Assembly (NCBI RefSeq): GCF_000006405.1
Contig: NW_003216498.1
Location: 872,444 to 936,443 of the forward strand
Length of the DNA stretch: 64,000 bases
Reading direction: 5' to 3'
DNA from: Perkinsus marinus ATCC 50983
Taxonomy: Eukaryota; Perkinsozoa; Perkinsida; Perkinsidae
In this document: positions 44,889-55,596 of the stretch, one piece after another
Numbering within the stretch: position 1 is the stretch's first letter
How the letters are laid out: each line of letters begins with the position of its first letter
Notes under the pieces: generated by a model
Database searches by the model: none
What the model was told of the DNA's origin: nothing
The model's input: only the letters and a program-made list of their open reading frames with translations
Made by a program: the position numbers and the translations under genes

Positions 44889-45538
44889 TAATAATGAGCG
44901 GTTGAGACGCTAGTTAAGGCAGCAGAAGGATAACGACGAGGAGCACAAAACAACCAGGGAGAAGTAGCAAGGTGTTGCAACGGTTTCGGCCGCTGCGAAT
45001 GCCAAGTGCAACACTGATAATGGCGTTCCGTAGATACGCCATAGAGTGGACAATCTCGACAGAAAAAAAGTAATATATGAATGTTTGAAGAATCTATTAG
45101 AAATGTGTGACACGTCTTCATCGAGGTGATCGTGTTGGCCTTGTATAAGCCCTGTTGAGCTCATAGTTCGCCTGATACTCAATGACGGTCGACCCTATGG
45201 TGATGGTGATAGCAAACGTGGTTATGCGCAAACTATACATAAAAAGTGCGCTACTTCCGAATCACGATCGTCGTCGTTTTTGATAACATAATCACAAAAG
45301 GTTACTAAGCAATGGTATCACATAAAAAGAGACGGTGTTGTACATAAGAAAAAGCATCGCAAAAACCAACAACACCAATACGTGCGTGTTGATGACAGCA
45401 ATAGAAAGAGATCAGCGGGTTGCATATGGTACTCGTGGCATGATTCTGGTAAGGCTATTGCTACCACCTAGAATGATACTTAACAGTGGCAGCAACAGTA
45501 TAAGACGCCCCTCATTGGACGCAGCGGCATGATGATCA
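44889..45538. other. Stretch with no supported gene
   Basis: Short frames on both strands only. Several GT-rich and AT-rich patches occur, but no recognisable exon chain or RNA gene. Confidence 0.3.
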
Positions 45539-45937
45539 TCATGACCATAGTGGCATCAACCGAGGATAAAAACACTTATCGTGATCGAGACCAGAAGTAG
45601 GGCAGTCGTGTGGCACTGCTGGGGATTTGACTTCATCGTTTTCGAAGGCTCCACGTTGAGCACATATCGGCACTTCTTTACAATAGAGTGATTCGGAAGG
45701 TGGTTCTTCATAATAGCGAATGTGGGGCGACGTGAAGCTGTTGCCTCGCGATAAGCCAGAGTCTTCATCACCAGCTGTATTAGAATGATCGCAGCCGTCA
45801 GTAATACTATAGCACGAGATTGGGTCCGGACTATGCTCAGTCACCTCCCTGGAAGGAGACTGCAAGTAACTGAACAATAGCATATCGTCAATCACTACAC
45901 ACACCATCAGTGTTGTTGAACTCGCAAGTTTCCTCAT
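45539..45937 (-). CDS. Hypothetical secreted cysteine-containing protein
   Basis: 132-residue frame starting MRKLASSTTLMVCVVIDDML, a plausible signal peptide. The remainder has spaced cysteines (ISCYSITDGCDHS, SLYCKEVPICAQRG, PHDCPTSG, DKCFYPRL). No family recognised. Just upstream (45960-46030) a patch resembles the interior of the MITE. Confidence 0.38.
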   Translation of the reverse strand: MRKLASSTTLMVCVVIDDMLLFSYLQSPSREVTEHSPDPISCYSITDGCDHSNTAGDEDSGLSRGNSFTSPHIRYYEEPPSESLYCKEVPICAQRGAFENDEVKSPAVPHDCPTSGLDHDKCFYPRLMPLWS

Positions 45938-46286
45938 CAGCTCAAGGAGTTCATATACGAACTCACTCAGGAATTTTCAGAAACCAACAAAAACTTCCGA
46001 AAAAAAATAACATTTTCCTATTTTCCCATCATCAGAAACACCATAGACTCACCTTTTCGGGACCCATCCCTGTTCACCCGTACTAGGACGTATCACTAAC
46101 GACCACTGACCATCATCGGTTACGCAGCTGCACCTGAGGTGTGGAGGCCCACTTGGAGAAAAACAGACCTAAGTGCGGTACTGGAAAACCTGTCCAGCCG
46201 ATATTTCCAGCATCTTGTCAGCAAAAGCCCCGTATGGGACGAAATCGCATATTGCTTCGCAATTAGCTGATGCCAGTCTGAAGATA

Positions 46287-47306
46287 TCAACGACTGATTT
46301 GATCCAAGATGAGAACAGCGTACTCTTCAACGTGTATATGCTCTAGGGAACTGTCAGCAGGGAGAGAGACCTTATCGGGAGTGATAGAAGTCATCATATC
46401 CGAGCGATTGGAATAATTGTCGAGTTGCTGCCGACCCCCTATGCTTCTATGAGCCCCTGTAACCTGCATGCAACCAGATATGTACCTTGTGAACTACAAC
46501 CTAGTATCACCGTCGATGTAGTAGAGGAACAAGCGACTGCCGAACGGTCTCCGTGGTCATCCACAACCCTAGCCGGCGAAAACATGAGCAACTCTTCCTC
46601 TAAGCCTGGACCAACACGTGACGTCTGAATAGAGTGGATGAGATAAGGGACAGAGGACCAGATGTGAGTACCCCAGAAGTCTTAAGAAGAGCACTAGGTT
46701 CAGCTGCAGGAGAGATGTCGTCCCACACTGACGTCGTCCCAACCGTTGGTGGAACTGATGGCTACAGCATATAGAAAAACAAGAGGAGTTCACAGATGTA
46801 TCGCTCACCCGTCCCGGGTTGCCGATCCAGTATACTATGTGGAGTACGGCTATCACCAGCATCGCCTTTGGCAGTGCAGCTTGGTAGGGTCTCAAGAACA
46901 CACTCCCAATGGTGACACACCACCATATGCTCAGGGAAGTCTCGAACGCTGCCGATCCACTTGCATGGAATGTTGAGCACTTCATCCACTCTGAGCAGGA
47001 TTACTCCCGAACGGTCCACTTCCGCATTTTACTTATTGCAGCTTATTCGTATCTTACGATAGACTCTCAGCAACACTGCTATGGGACCTCCAACAGACTC
47101 ATTAAAGGGGAAAACCTGACCGTAAGTTCACCAATGCCTGTAATGCAGTCCCCCCTCTTTCCTAGACCCTCGATATGAGAATCCGGTTGGCCTACATCGA
47201 TCCCTTTCCTAAGGGGACAGCCACAAGATGGACAAGGTAGAGTCTTGAGCTTAGGCTCCTGCTCCACATTGGCACGTCGCCATCCCTCGAAGCATCTGCC
47301 CGTCAA
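46287..47306 (-). CDS. Hypothetical multi-exon protein with cysteine motif and membrane segment
   Basis: An upstream exon encodes TGRCFEGWRRANVEQEPKLK then LPCPSCGCPLRKG, a CxxCxC cluster that may bind zinc. A middle exon has the hydrophobic LPKAMLVIAVLHIVYWIG, a likely transmembrane helix. The last exon reads GGRQQLDNYSNRSDMMTSIT and ends EYAVLILDQISR at 46287. Junctions are plausible but not all phased. Could be a membrane-bound zinc-finger protein; not recognised. Confidence 0.35.
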
Positions 47307-48505
47307 GCGAATACCACACCATCACCAACTTCATCATACCCCTACCTTGCACACGTTACGTGCGTACACGCTGAAGCTATCGTAGGATCAGGTGTAGGCG
47401 AAGCCAGGGCGCCACAAATGGAACATAAGTATCTTTGCGCACAGCGAAGATTCCAACACTATGCATCATCATCGTCGTCGAAGCGTAGTCCTACTGTGCA
47501 ATGCAAGGATGATCAACTTCATCTACGAGTTGGTCTCGAGTTATTGCCAGATGCTTTCCCGTACTCGCTGGGAGCGTCTGTGCGATCTACAACATATGGC
47601 CCCGATGAGTAGCATTATTATGATCATCATCGTCAGCACCTCCAGCGCTCTCATCCGGAGACCAGGCAAGTCTATTGGCTTGGGTGAAGTTGATATCGGT
47701 GTGGTATTGATACCAGAAACTACACTCTCCTTACTGCATCTACGTCCGTTTCCTCTACCGTTGATGCATGGTTCCTAAATACTATTTCCGTTGCCAATCT
47801 CAACCATGCACATATTTTCTCACCTCGCAGGTCTGCGAACTCTTCCTCTTAGACCCAGAAACAGAACCGCCACTACCGTGCCTGCCAAAGAACATAATGA
47901 AAGACACAACCTTGGGTGAGCGGATGACCTGTTGTTATTATATTGTCGTCCATGAGGAGCACCAAGCGGTACGTAATTCCTGAGTTCTTCTTCGCTGTGC
48001 GCATACCTAAAGATATTCTCCATATCTCTCTCACTCACTCTAGAGAAACACTCACTTGCAAAGAGCACCGTTTTTGCATCCGCATTTACCATATACCTGC
48101 TCGTAGCAAATAGCAGTCTTTGTGAGATTCGGGAGTAATCTCAACTCTGACTCGGAATGGGCGAAACTGACACGATGCATCAGCCGCCAACGAGCATCCC
48201 TATGAAGCCGCATGTGCATGCACTGTCACCACGTGTCACCCAACACTTTGAATCCTCATTATTCGAGCGCACACGTTGGTGACGCCACCCCAGCAGTACA
48301 AGACTACTACCTGCAGCGATCCCCTTGAGGACAGCTCCACAGGCCATCAGCATTCATCCTGAGCTTAGGGCACATCTTGGTTTTCAAGAAGGCATTGGCC
48401 TGATCAGAGATAAACGAATTATTAATTCGTTTAGCAGGTGCCTAGAATTGAACCCGGGACCCACTACTACTTTCACAGCGGTAGCCATACTCTCCGTACG
48501 GTAGA
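47307..48505. other. Unresolved stretch with a cysteine-rich exon and a tRNA-like motif
   Basis: Near 48050-48230 (-) a coding-like piece contains SCQFRPFRVRVEITPES and KDCYLLRA; an alternative frame there reads YGKCGCKNGALCK. Both suggest a small cysteine-rich protein whose exons I cannot phase. At 48444-48454 (-) there is a B-box-like GGTTCAATTCT preceded by a tRNA-like TGGCTACCG, but no tRNA fold. The rest shows nothing. Confidence 0.3.
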
Positions 48506-48823
48506 CTAGTAGCGTACCGTCAGGAGCCGACTTCGTACCCGTATTCGTAAGGGGCGAGCAGGAGGTCTATAGAGAGCACTCAAGCAACTGATAACGCGGC
48601 GAGGACTCACCCTTCTTATCGCGAGTTCCAACTTGGACTTCACCGAATCCTCGGAGTCGCGACGAGGTCGTCTAGTCTGAGCCCATCTCACTATTGCTGA
48701 GGGACTCTCTGCATCAGCTGTGGTAGAAGCAGACATGGCCCGCTCCGACTTAACCACCGACCGGCGGCGCTGCTGAGTCAACGTTTTTGAATTCTCCATT
48801 TCGTGTTCAGAGTGGTTGGTCAC
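48506..48823 (-). CDS. Hypothetical basic protein, first exon
   Basis: Starts MTNHSEHEMENSKTLTQQRR with an in-frame ATG, continues RSVVKSERAMSASTTADAES and VRWAQTRRPRRDSEDSVKSK, then reaches a good donor (AGG|GTGAGT) after LELAIRR. Serine and arginine rich with RRxS-type phosphorylation-site look-alikes. Downstream exons are not found. Confidence 0.35.
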   Translation of the reverse strand: MTNHSEHEMENSKTLTQQRRRSVVKSERAMSASTTADAESPSAIVRWAQTRRPRRDSEDSVKSKLELAIRRVSPRRVISCLSALYRPPARPLRIRVRSRLLTVRY

Positions 48824-50135
48824 TGTAGGAGAAATACCAGTAAGCCAAACAGATGCCGACAGTACACACCCTCGTTTGAAGACTCTAACTCAAAGCCACC
48901 GTAACATCAGATTCAACATGTTATTCCTACTCCAACCCGCGACGCCGAGATTCGTCTTTGGAAGAATGCACCATCGGCATTTAGCAGTCACTACACTAGC
49001 ATCGTCGATCAATGGCCTCCACCCTGCTGTTAGCTACCACCCACATGCCGTTTACTACTCCGTATCACTACTACATCTCTGTCCGAAGGCACTCGTCTGG
49101 TCGCTCCAGTGATCCCAAGGAGCACCGAGTGTGAGGTCCTAAGGACGATTTCTATTTCAAACCGAGCCAAGATAGATTTATCGTCAGTCTAATGCTTCTG
49201 AGAAGAGCTGAATGATAACCTCCACCGACCCCTCGAGACCAACATGCATAAAAACTACCGACCGCGCCCCTATCCAGTTTGTGAGGGAGAGAGTTCCTTG
49301 TTAGTGACTGGATAAAGATAAGGGAACGCAGGCCTGCATCAACAAGCCTTGAGAACAACTCTATTGAGCTCGAGCTGAGGTAGTGGAACAGTAACTCTGC
49401 CCAGATAACGTGGGATAACTCAAGTATAGACGTGAACTAATCTTGGGTAAAAATACAAGAGAGGTTTTCTCTTCCAACTTTTGAAGGGGAGCCAGAACAG
49501 GTCCAGACACCAGTCGCAGCTACAGCACAAAGAACGAGAGTAGGACAATCATAAAACTGAATTCCTACGAGCTGAATAGAAAAACACGCTCACAATCTTG
49601 CTCTCTCACATTTCCTCAACGTGTGAAACGGTTAGCTTGGTTGTAGTAAGAGAATTATTCACATCCAACATCGAAGACAACACGAGTCACAAGTACACGG
49701 ACCTTCATCAACCGTAAACCGGTCAAAAAAGTAAATCGAACCCACAGAGGAACGGGCGGAACAATGGTTTGCAATAATCACTTGGAGCTTGGTATGCGAG
49801 CATGTATAGAAGTTCCATGTATCACCAGGGTTGAAATATATGTTTGCTTTCCTCAGCTGATCTCAGGAATTTCCTCACTAATCACTAGAGTTTTCATAAG
49901 AACTAGTGTAGATGTGTCAATAAACCGGAGATAATTTTTCGAAATTTTCTCACAATCCTTTTATTATCACCAACACATGTAGTTGACCATGTGCATACTT
50001 TCCGCTAGCGTTGTTTACTATCACCCGAATACATTCAAATCGGATGATCTGAGCGAATTCCGATTAACAGAACACAACTTTGAAAAAGTACAGTAGAAAC
50101 AACGTTGGTGAAATGGGCTATAATGGTAGTCGTTG
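48824..50135. other. Intergenic stretch 3' of RPC2, contains MITE copy C
   Basis: Apart from the MITE at 49826-50010 I see no gene, repeat or RNA signature. Short plus-strand frames at the left are unsupported. Confidence 0.4.
49826..50010 (+). mobile_element. hAT-like MITE, copy C (degenerate)
   Basis: About 185 bp, CAGGGTTGAAATATATG to CATACTTTCCGCTAGCG, with conserved interior (ctttcctcagctgatctcag, aatttcctcacta, caacacatgtagttgaccat). The terminal repeats have drifted and no duplication is visible. It is intergenic, 126 bp beyond the RPC2 stop codon. Confidence 0.7.
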
Positions 50136-53100
50136 TCATCTAGATTCGACCTTCAGTCGAGGACAGACATTCATAGCTTGCAGTTCTTGGAATAGCAGCT
50201 TGCAAGCGTACGGCATACGTATATCGACGATGTTCTCACTCGTACCACACAACCTACGCAACAACAACAACACATGACCAAACGTATCACCACAATTCAG
50301 CTTACTTGCACGTGCCGTTTTGGTACGATAAAAGGCCGCAACGTCGACACACGGAAGCTGTGAAGACATCACTGGAGAGCATAAGACGCTCCAGCAACAG
50401 ATTGGAGGCGCCATATGCCACCTATAGGAGACCATCACTGGACAGCTCAAGTAGGGATCTTACTAAGCAATCCCTTTCCATCTCTCCAAGACGAAGGCCA
50501 CCATCCTTCGCCCTTCCTTCAGTAGGCTGTCGAGTGAGCTGATTCACGGGGCCGGTGGAACGAGCGTGGATCTTGTCCATAACCTGCAAATAGCCAGTAC
50601 GGAATCCAGCACAGAGCTGCATGGAAAACTGACCATATGCTTCAGTTTTTGATAGTAAATCGGACCCACGAAAATGTAGCACTCCAGAGCCTCCCCTGTG
50701 ACGCCAGATGTGATATACTCCTTAGCGCTAGGATGGAAGCCATGCCGGATCAAGGATTGTGTCATGTGCTCCTTAGTTGTCCCGCCAAAGGCCGTACCAT
50801 ACGAACGTTCACCATCGAGAACGCCAGCTTTGCCAGACACACACTCCTGAGAAGTGCTGTGACTGGCGAAAAACTGCTGAATATAATTACCAATAGTTTT
50901 CCCACAGTCATTCGACTGGGGAAACCATGAGGGTTCATGATCAGATCTGGACACCATCCCTTCTCGCCGAAAGGCATGTCCTCCTGGTTCACAATAAGAC
51001 CAACCACACCCTTCTGGCCGTGTCGACTGATAAAACAGGCGTTGAAAAGCTTTTATCAGCTTCGCTCCGCCTACCTTGAGAACTTATCACCCAGCTCGGG
51101 TCGTCGGGTCTGTCTGGTGATGCACTTGAATATTTTAGCTTGATCTTCGTTCTCCGTAGCAATGACTCTATCCACATATGAAGGCACAGGATTCTTGTAT
51201 CTATGTAGACAGAGTTATAATGCCCCAGGGGTGATTTGAACCCACGATATCGGAGTGTCTCTCCAGTGAGAGACCTGCCCTGTAGCAGCATCGCTCATAG
51301 GCGACACCTTGTTGATGAGAATACCACCATCAACGACTTGCTCTCCAGAGAAAGGCAGACCGTCCTCATCAATGATAGCATACCTACAGGAACAATGTTT
51401 GTCCGCAACAGACCTGTAACCTACTTCTTCGCTCGTCCCACGAACCCTCCTTGCCGCTGATGACGACCTCCTCCCTTACCCCCACCACCGACCACCGGTG
51501 GTGCTCGCAGCTCTTCACTGGAACCAATGGCCGACCGAGCCAGTGGTGTTGCCTGCAATGGTGCCATAACTTGCCAGATCGCTGCCTCTCCAACTCACAT
51601 ATTTCCGGGTAACACAGCACCGTCCGAACCCTCTATCGATCGAAGCCTTGTTCATGATCAGCGCATCCTCAATATCATATCTGAATGAACCTCTATGGTA
51701 GACCTCACGATTCGCCCTCAACTCACCCCGAATAGCTCATAACCGCCACACTAGCGTTGTGGCCAGCTGGGAGGTTATCGTAACCAATAAGGTCGATGGT
51801 TCGGCTCTTGCACATCGGCTGTTGGGGATACGTCAACAGCAGCAGCTGAGTATCCGTTCGAAGGTGCTGAGAGGGAGCTTCACGACAGAAGGGTCCAACC
51901 GGGACGCCCCTACCTGGTTACACGCGATGTTACCCATAGCCTGTTTACCCATAGCGCACTGGTATGTGTTACGAGGGGACTGGTTGTGGTGGGGGTAGGG
52001 GACCAAGCCGGCCACAGCTCCCAGCAGAGTAAGGGGCTCGATCTGGCGACAGTGGTCATGATGATGAGTGAATAGGTACGCGGACGAGGCATACCTCTAG
52101 ATGTGTAGACTCCATCGTGACGTCCTCAGGGTTGATAGCGATATATGAATTGTTCTCCTCATTCACATCGACCCATTCTATTATACCCAATCTCAGGAAG
52201 TCAGTAAACCTGATATAAGATGCTGTGATAGATGACACACGTCCAGCAACCTCACCTAAGCTCCCCTGACCTAAGCTTCCGTAGATGCACCTCCGGCTTC
52301 AGCATAGGCTTGCCCTTCTTCACCACAATAAGGGGTCGACAGAGGCGACCACCGTCTGTCGCGATAATGATAGCTCTCTGTGCTTCATGCTCATATATCG
52401 ACACGAACTCCCCGATTTTGCCCCGCCGACGCAGCGTTCTCATATCACTCATGAAAGTCTGGGGCCTTCTATGGACGCCCAGCAGGGCACCATTGAGGAA
52501 CACAGTAATGGTGCCAGCTGAATGAAGTTCCTCACCAGTGAGCCCCGCTGCATCCTCAACACCTACCAACAACGATAAGGACGAATAAGAACCACCATAA
52601 GAGCTCACCAAGGGAATAGCAAAGACGTCGTATCGGTCCTTCCTCGTCGGGTGTAGTGACGTGGGCCAACAGTGACAAGGCCTTGATAAGGCCGCACTGT
52701 TCACCTTCAGGAGTGTCGGAAGGGCACAGCATACCCCACTGGGAGGGCTGCAAGGCTCGAGGCCCCGCCAGCTTACGGGACTTCTCGAACTGGGACCTGA
52801 TATGACCGTCCCATCTACTGTGGCTACCCATAACAGACTCTCACTTAACGCGAGTCATGGCCCCCAATGCAGCAATGAAGGAGAACCGCGAGAGAACCTA
52901 AAGATAATGTGATAGTAGCATAAACCACTGTACAGATGAGACAAGAACCCACCTGGCTAACGCCCGAGCGATCGATTCGGAAACGTTTGATGTTCCAGTT
53001 GCCCGAACTGATAGCCCTGTTCATGCCTCTTGTGATCCTCTCAGAGTCTATATCACGTAGCACGTCCGGATAGCCACTGTCAAGCCCAACCGTGGACCGA

Positions 53101-55396
53101 CCCGCCCTCGCAGAAGACGTCTACCACACAAACAAGTGCAAGCCCTCCCTCCAGAAAGGTTACCTGCTGGAAGAACTTGGTAAGGCGCATGTCAACAGAC
53201 TTCTTGATCTCAGTGTTCATGCTCTTGAAAAGATCCTCGAACAGAAGGGCGATCAGCTGCCCGGCCAACTCGAGACGTTTGTTGCCGTAGTAGTCGCGAT
53301 CATCAAGAAGCGTCGAGTCGCTGCGTGCATCCAAGGCCTGATGAGCGAGAAATCTTCGCTGTGCGCAAAACCGGTAAAGATATCCTTAAACGCGCATCTT
53401 AGCAGACTTACTCGTCGCATCATGAGGCACAGAAATCTGCACTTGCCACTGAAATCAAGAGGTTTGGTGGCACCTCCCTTGTCCTGATCGAAGGCCGAGC
53501 TGAAGCTTCCATCGGCATACACTGAGATGTGCGAGAGGACTTGGCGGACCTACAACGGCAGTGTGGAAGCTAACGACCATACCGTAAATTCCCTAAGCTT
53601 CCCAGGAATAGTCCAATACTTTCCATAATCACAAAATCATGAACGTTATATATCACTATTGACTCGAATCGATATTCATTGGAGCTTCACCCGTTTTACG
53701 TGAAGCAGTGAGAACTCGGTGAAAAACGCGACGTTCGCAGTATGCAGTAGTCGTGAAATATGTTTTAACTACTGTTTTTCATATCACGGGTGATACTCCA
53801 TTGTGTGAAGATTTAGAATTTTATGAATTTTTACCGTGAAAATACGTAAAAAGTTTAGTTATTACTCAAAATACCAGCAAGTAAATACAACAGTAATATC
53901 ACTGAGCCTACCAAAACTTCTAGGGCCTCTCCCATTTTCCTTTCAGTCGCATCGGTGTTGCCAGGGCCAGTTCCAGCCGAGCCTAACGTCGTGGGATGAA
54001 ATCGATCAGCAAGGCGTTAGCAACAACTGACTTCTGATTTTCAGCTTATTTCCGAGGTACTCAAGGGCTTGTTGCTGACTGAAGACCCCCGTAGCATGGG
54101 CGTCTTGCAAACTCAGGATCATACCATCGACATGACACTTCTCAGTGCCCACCATTTGCACCTACATAGAGGGACACATCTTCTCCCCAATCAGACGCGC
54201 AATCACGGGCTTTTTCATACGCTACTATCGAAGAGCCCAGGTTGCCTCTGCCACCTACTATCTCTTGATCAGACTCCATGCCCATTGCCCTAAGCATGAT
54301 GACTGCCGGTATGAGCTCAGTGAAGGCCGAATGCTTCACGAACAGTCCGCTCAGCTCCGACTTGAAACACACAACCGTTCCTGTAATTTCGTGGCGCGCG
54401 ACATATCTCAGGGCATCTTACGTGACTTGTTATCAGCTGTGGAGCTGGTGACCACAGCCTGGACCAATTTCTTCGGGTCCATCTCCACGATGATTCGATT
54501 GTTGCTCAACTGCTCCTGCATCAGAAGCACCTTCTCCGTGCCCTTGATGATGAAATATCCACCAGGGTCGTGTCTAAGGCAGAGACCCCTGAGAGCTGAC
54601 CGCCAGCCCCAGCTGCTTACGGGCATTCCTGCATCCTCTCCATCTGCTCTGTAGTGGCATCGTGAAGTCGGCACAGCTTCGAGCGGAGCATTATCGGCAG
54701 ACGTCCCACACAAACGCCATTCTTCCGCACTACTTCACGCCCTCGAACGTATGAGATGTCCACCAGGATGTCACTCGCGTACTGAGGACAAGTTATAGTA
54801 ACAAAGCTAAGATTGCTGTGGTATCAACCCTAAAGATGCCTAGAGAGGTCGGCGAGTCCAGGACACGGAAGATGCTGGTATAGATGATAACAACAAGAAG
54901 CGTTCACTACCGTCATATCCCTAATACGGCACATCATAGGAGTAGTTTGAACATGCTGCAGCACGCCACGATAGCTAGGGGCACCCACACGGACGTCGTG
55001 GTACTCTAAGAACCAGTTAGGGTCGACATCACTAGTGATACGCCTATTGGACTCAGCCAGGACCTGACACCAACACTTCCCCCCTGCTCGGTGATGCTGC
55101 TGTCGAACACATTCCTTTCCATATTAGGCTAAGCCGCTGAGATTCACAAAGTGATATCAACACTACTACACAATGCACGCATGCGTTCAACACGTCGGGC
55201 TTACGATATCTTTAATCTCCGTCGTAACGAAGTAGTTGAAACTATCAATATGCTGCTTCACCAAGCCCCTAGCCTCCAAGAACGCTGGTAGTAGCTCCCA
55301 CTTGTCGGCCCAAGTGGGTGGGGCCTCCTCACTGGAAGGGGGTGGGATGAACTCCTCTGCTGCGGAAGGCTTCTGTTTCGAGGCCGGCGGTGACAT
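50136..55396 (-). CDS. POLR3B: DNA-directed RNA polymerase III second-largest subunit RPC2
   Basis: Forms part of the Pol III active centre (tRNA, 5S rRNA transcription). Starts [20 protein letters not shown] (ATG 55396); then [20 protein letters not shown] and [13 protein letters not shown], typical of RPC2. Internal blocks: [34 protein letters not shown]; hybrid-binding region with [50 protein letters not shown] and [19 protein letters not shown], then [21 protein letters not shown]-terminal zinc site: CRRCG and, across an intron, CKLCG. The end [16 protein letters not shown], then PRLKVESR, distinguishes Pol III from Pol II and Pol I paralogues. Many exons. One intron (about 51173-51281) contains a B-box-like sequence and another (54381-54421) the GCGCCACGAAATT core. 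BT1 lies 200 bp upstream on the same strand. Confidence 0.95.
51233..51243 (-). repeat. B-box-like motif in an RPC2 intron
   Basis: GGGTTCAAATC flanked by GT and ACCCCTGGGGC, like a tRNA T-arm and acceptor 3' half. It lies in the RPC2 intron after ...DAATGQ, which also opens with a perfect 7-bp hairpin (GTCTCTC and GAGAGAC). No matching 5' acceptor, so not a tRNA gene. Confidence 0.4.
54385..54397 (-). repeat. Repeat core GCGCCACGAAATT in a 41-bp RPC2 intron
   Basis: On the gene strand the core occupies 13 of the last 17 bases of the intron 54381-54421, which reads GTAAGATGCC at its 5' end and ...GCGCCACGAAATTACAG at its 3' end. Exact match to the core in the OEP61-like intron. Confidence 0.75.
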
Positions 55397-55596
55397 GGCG
55401 TATCACGATAGCAGTAGCAATCAAGGCGCAGAAGTGAGCAAGCAACAACTGACAATCCACGCAGGTTCGATTCCCGCATATTGCACTTCAACACAATAAT
55501 ACCAGATAAACACACCTGTTAGTACAACTGCGTCATCATGACTTTCACTGTGCTCACATAGAGCACCCAACTAAAGAAAGGTAAAAACACTTCGAG

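Noticed and set aside
50136-55396. First considered as RNA polymerase II RPB2
   Set aside because: The C-terminal [13 protein letters not shown]...PRLK ending and the [18 protein letters not shown]-terminus match the Pol III paralogue better.
55432-55500. Possible tRNA with B-box GGTTCGATTCC (55464) and ends GCAAT/ATTGC
   Set aside because: Only about five acceptor pairs form, the T-stem has a mismatch and no anticodon arm can be drawn; kept only as a B-box-like motif in the findings.
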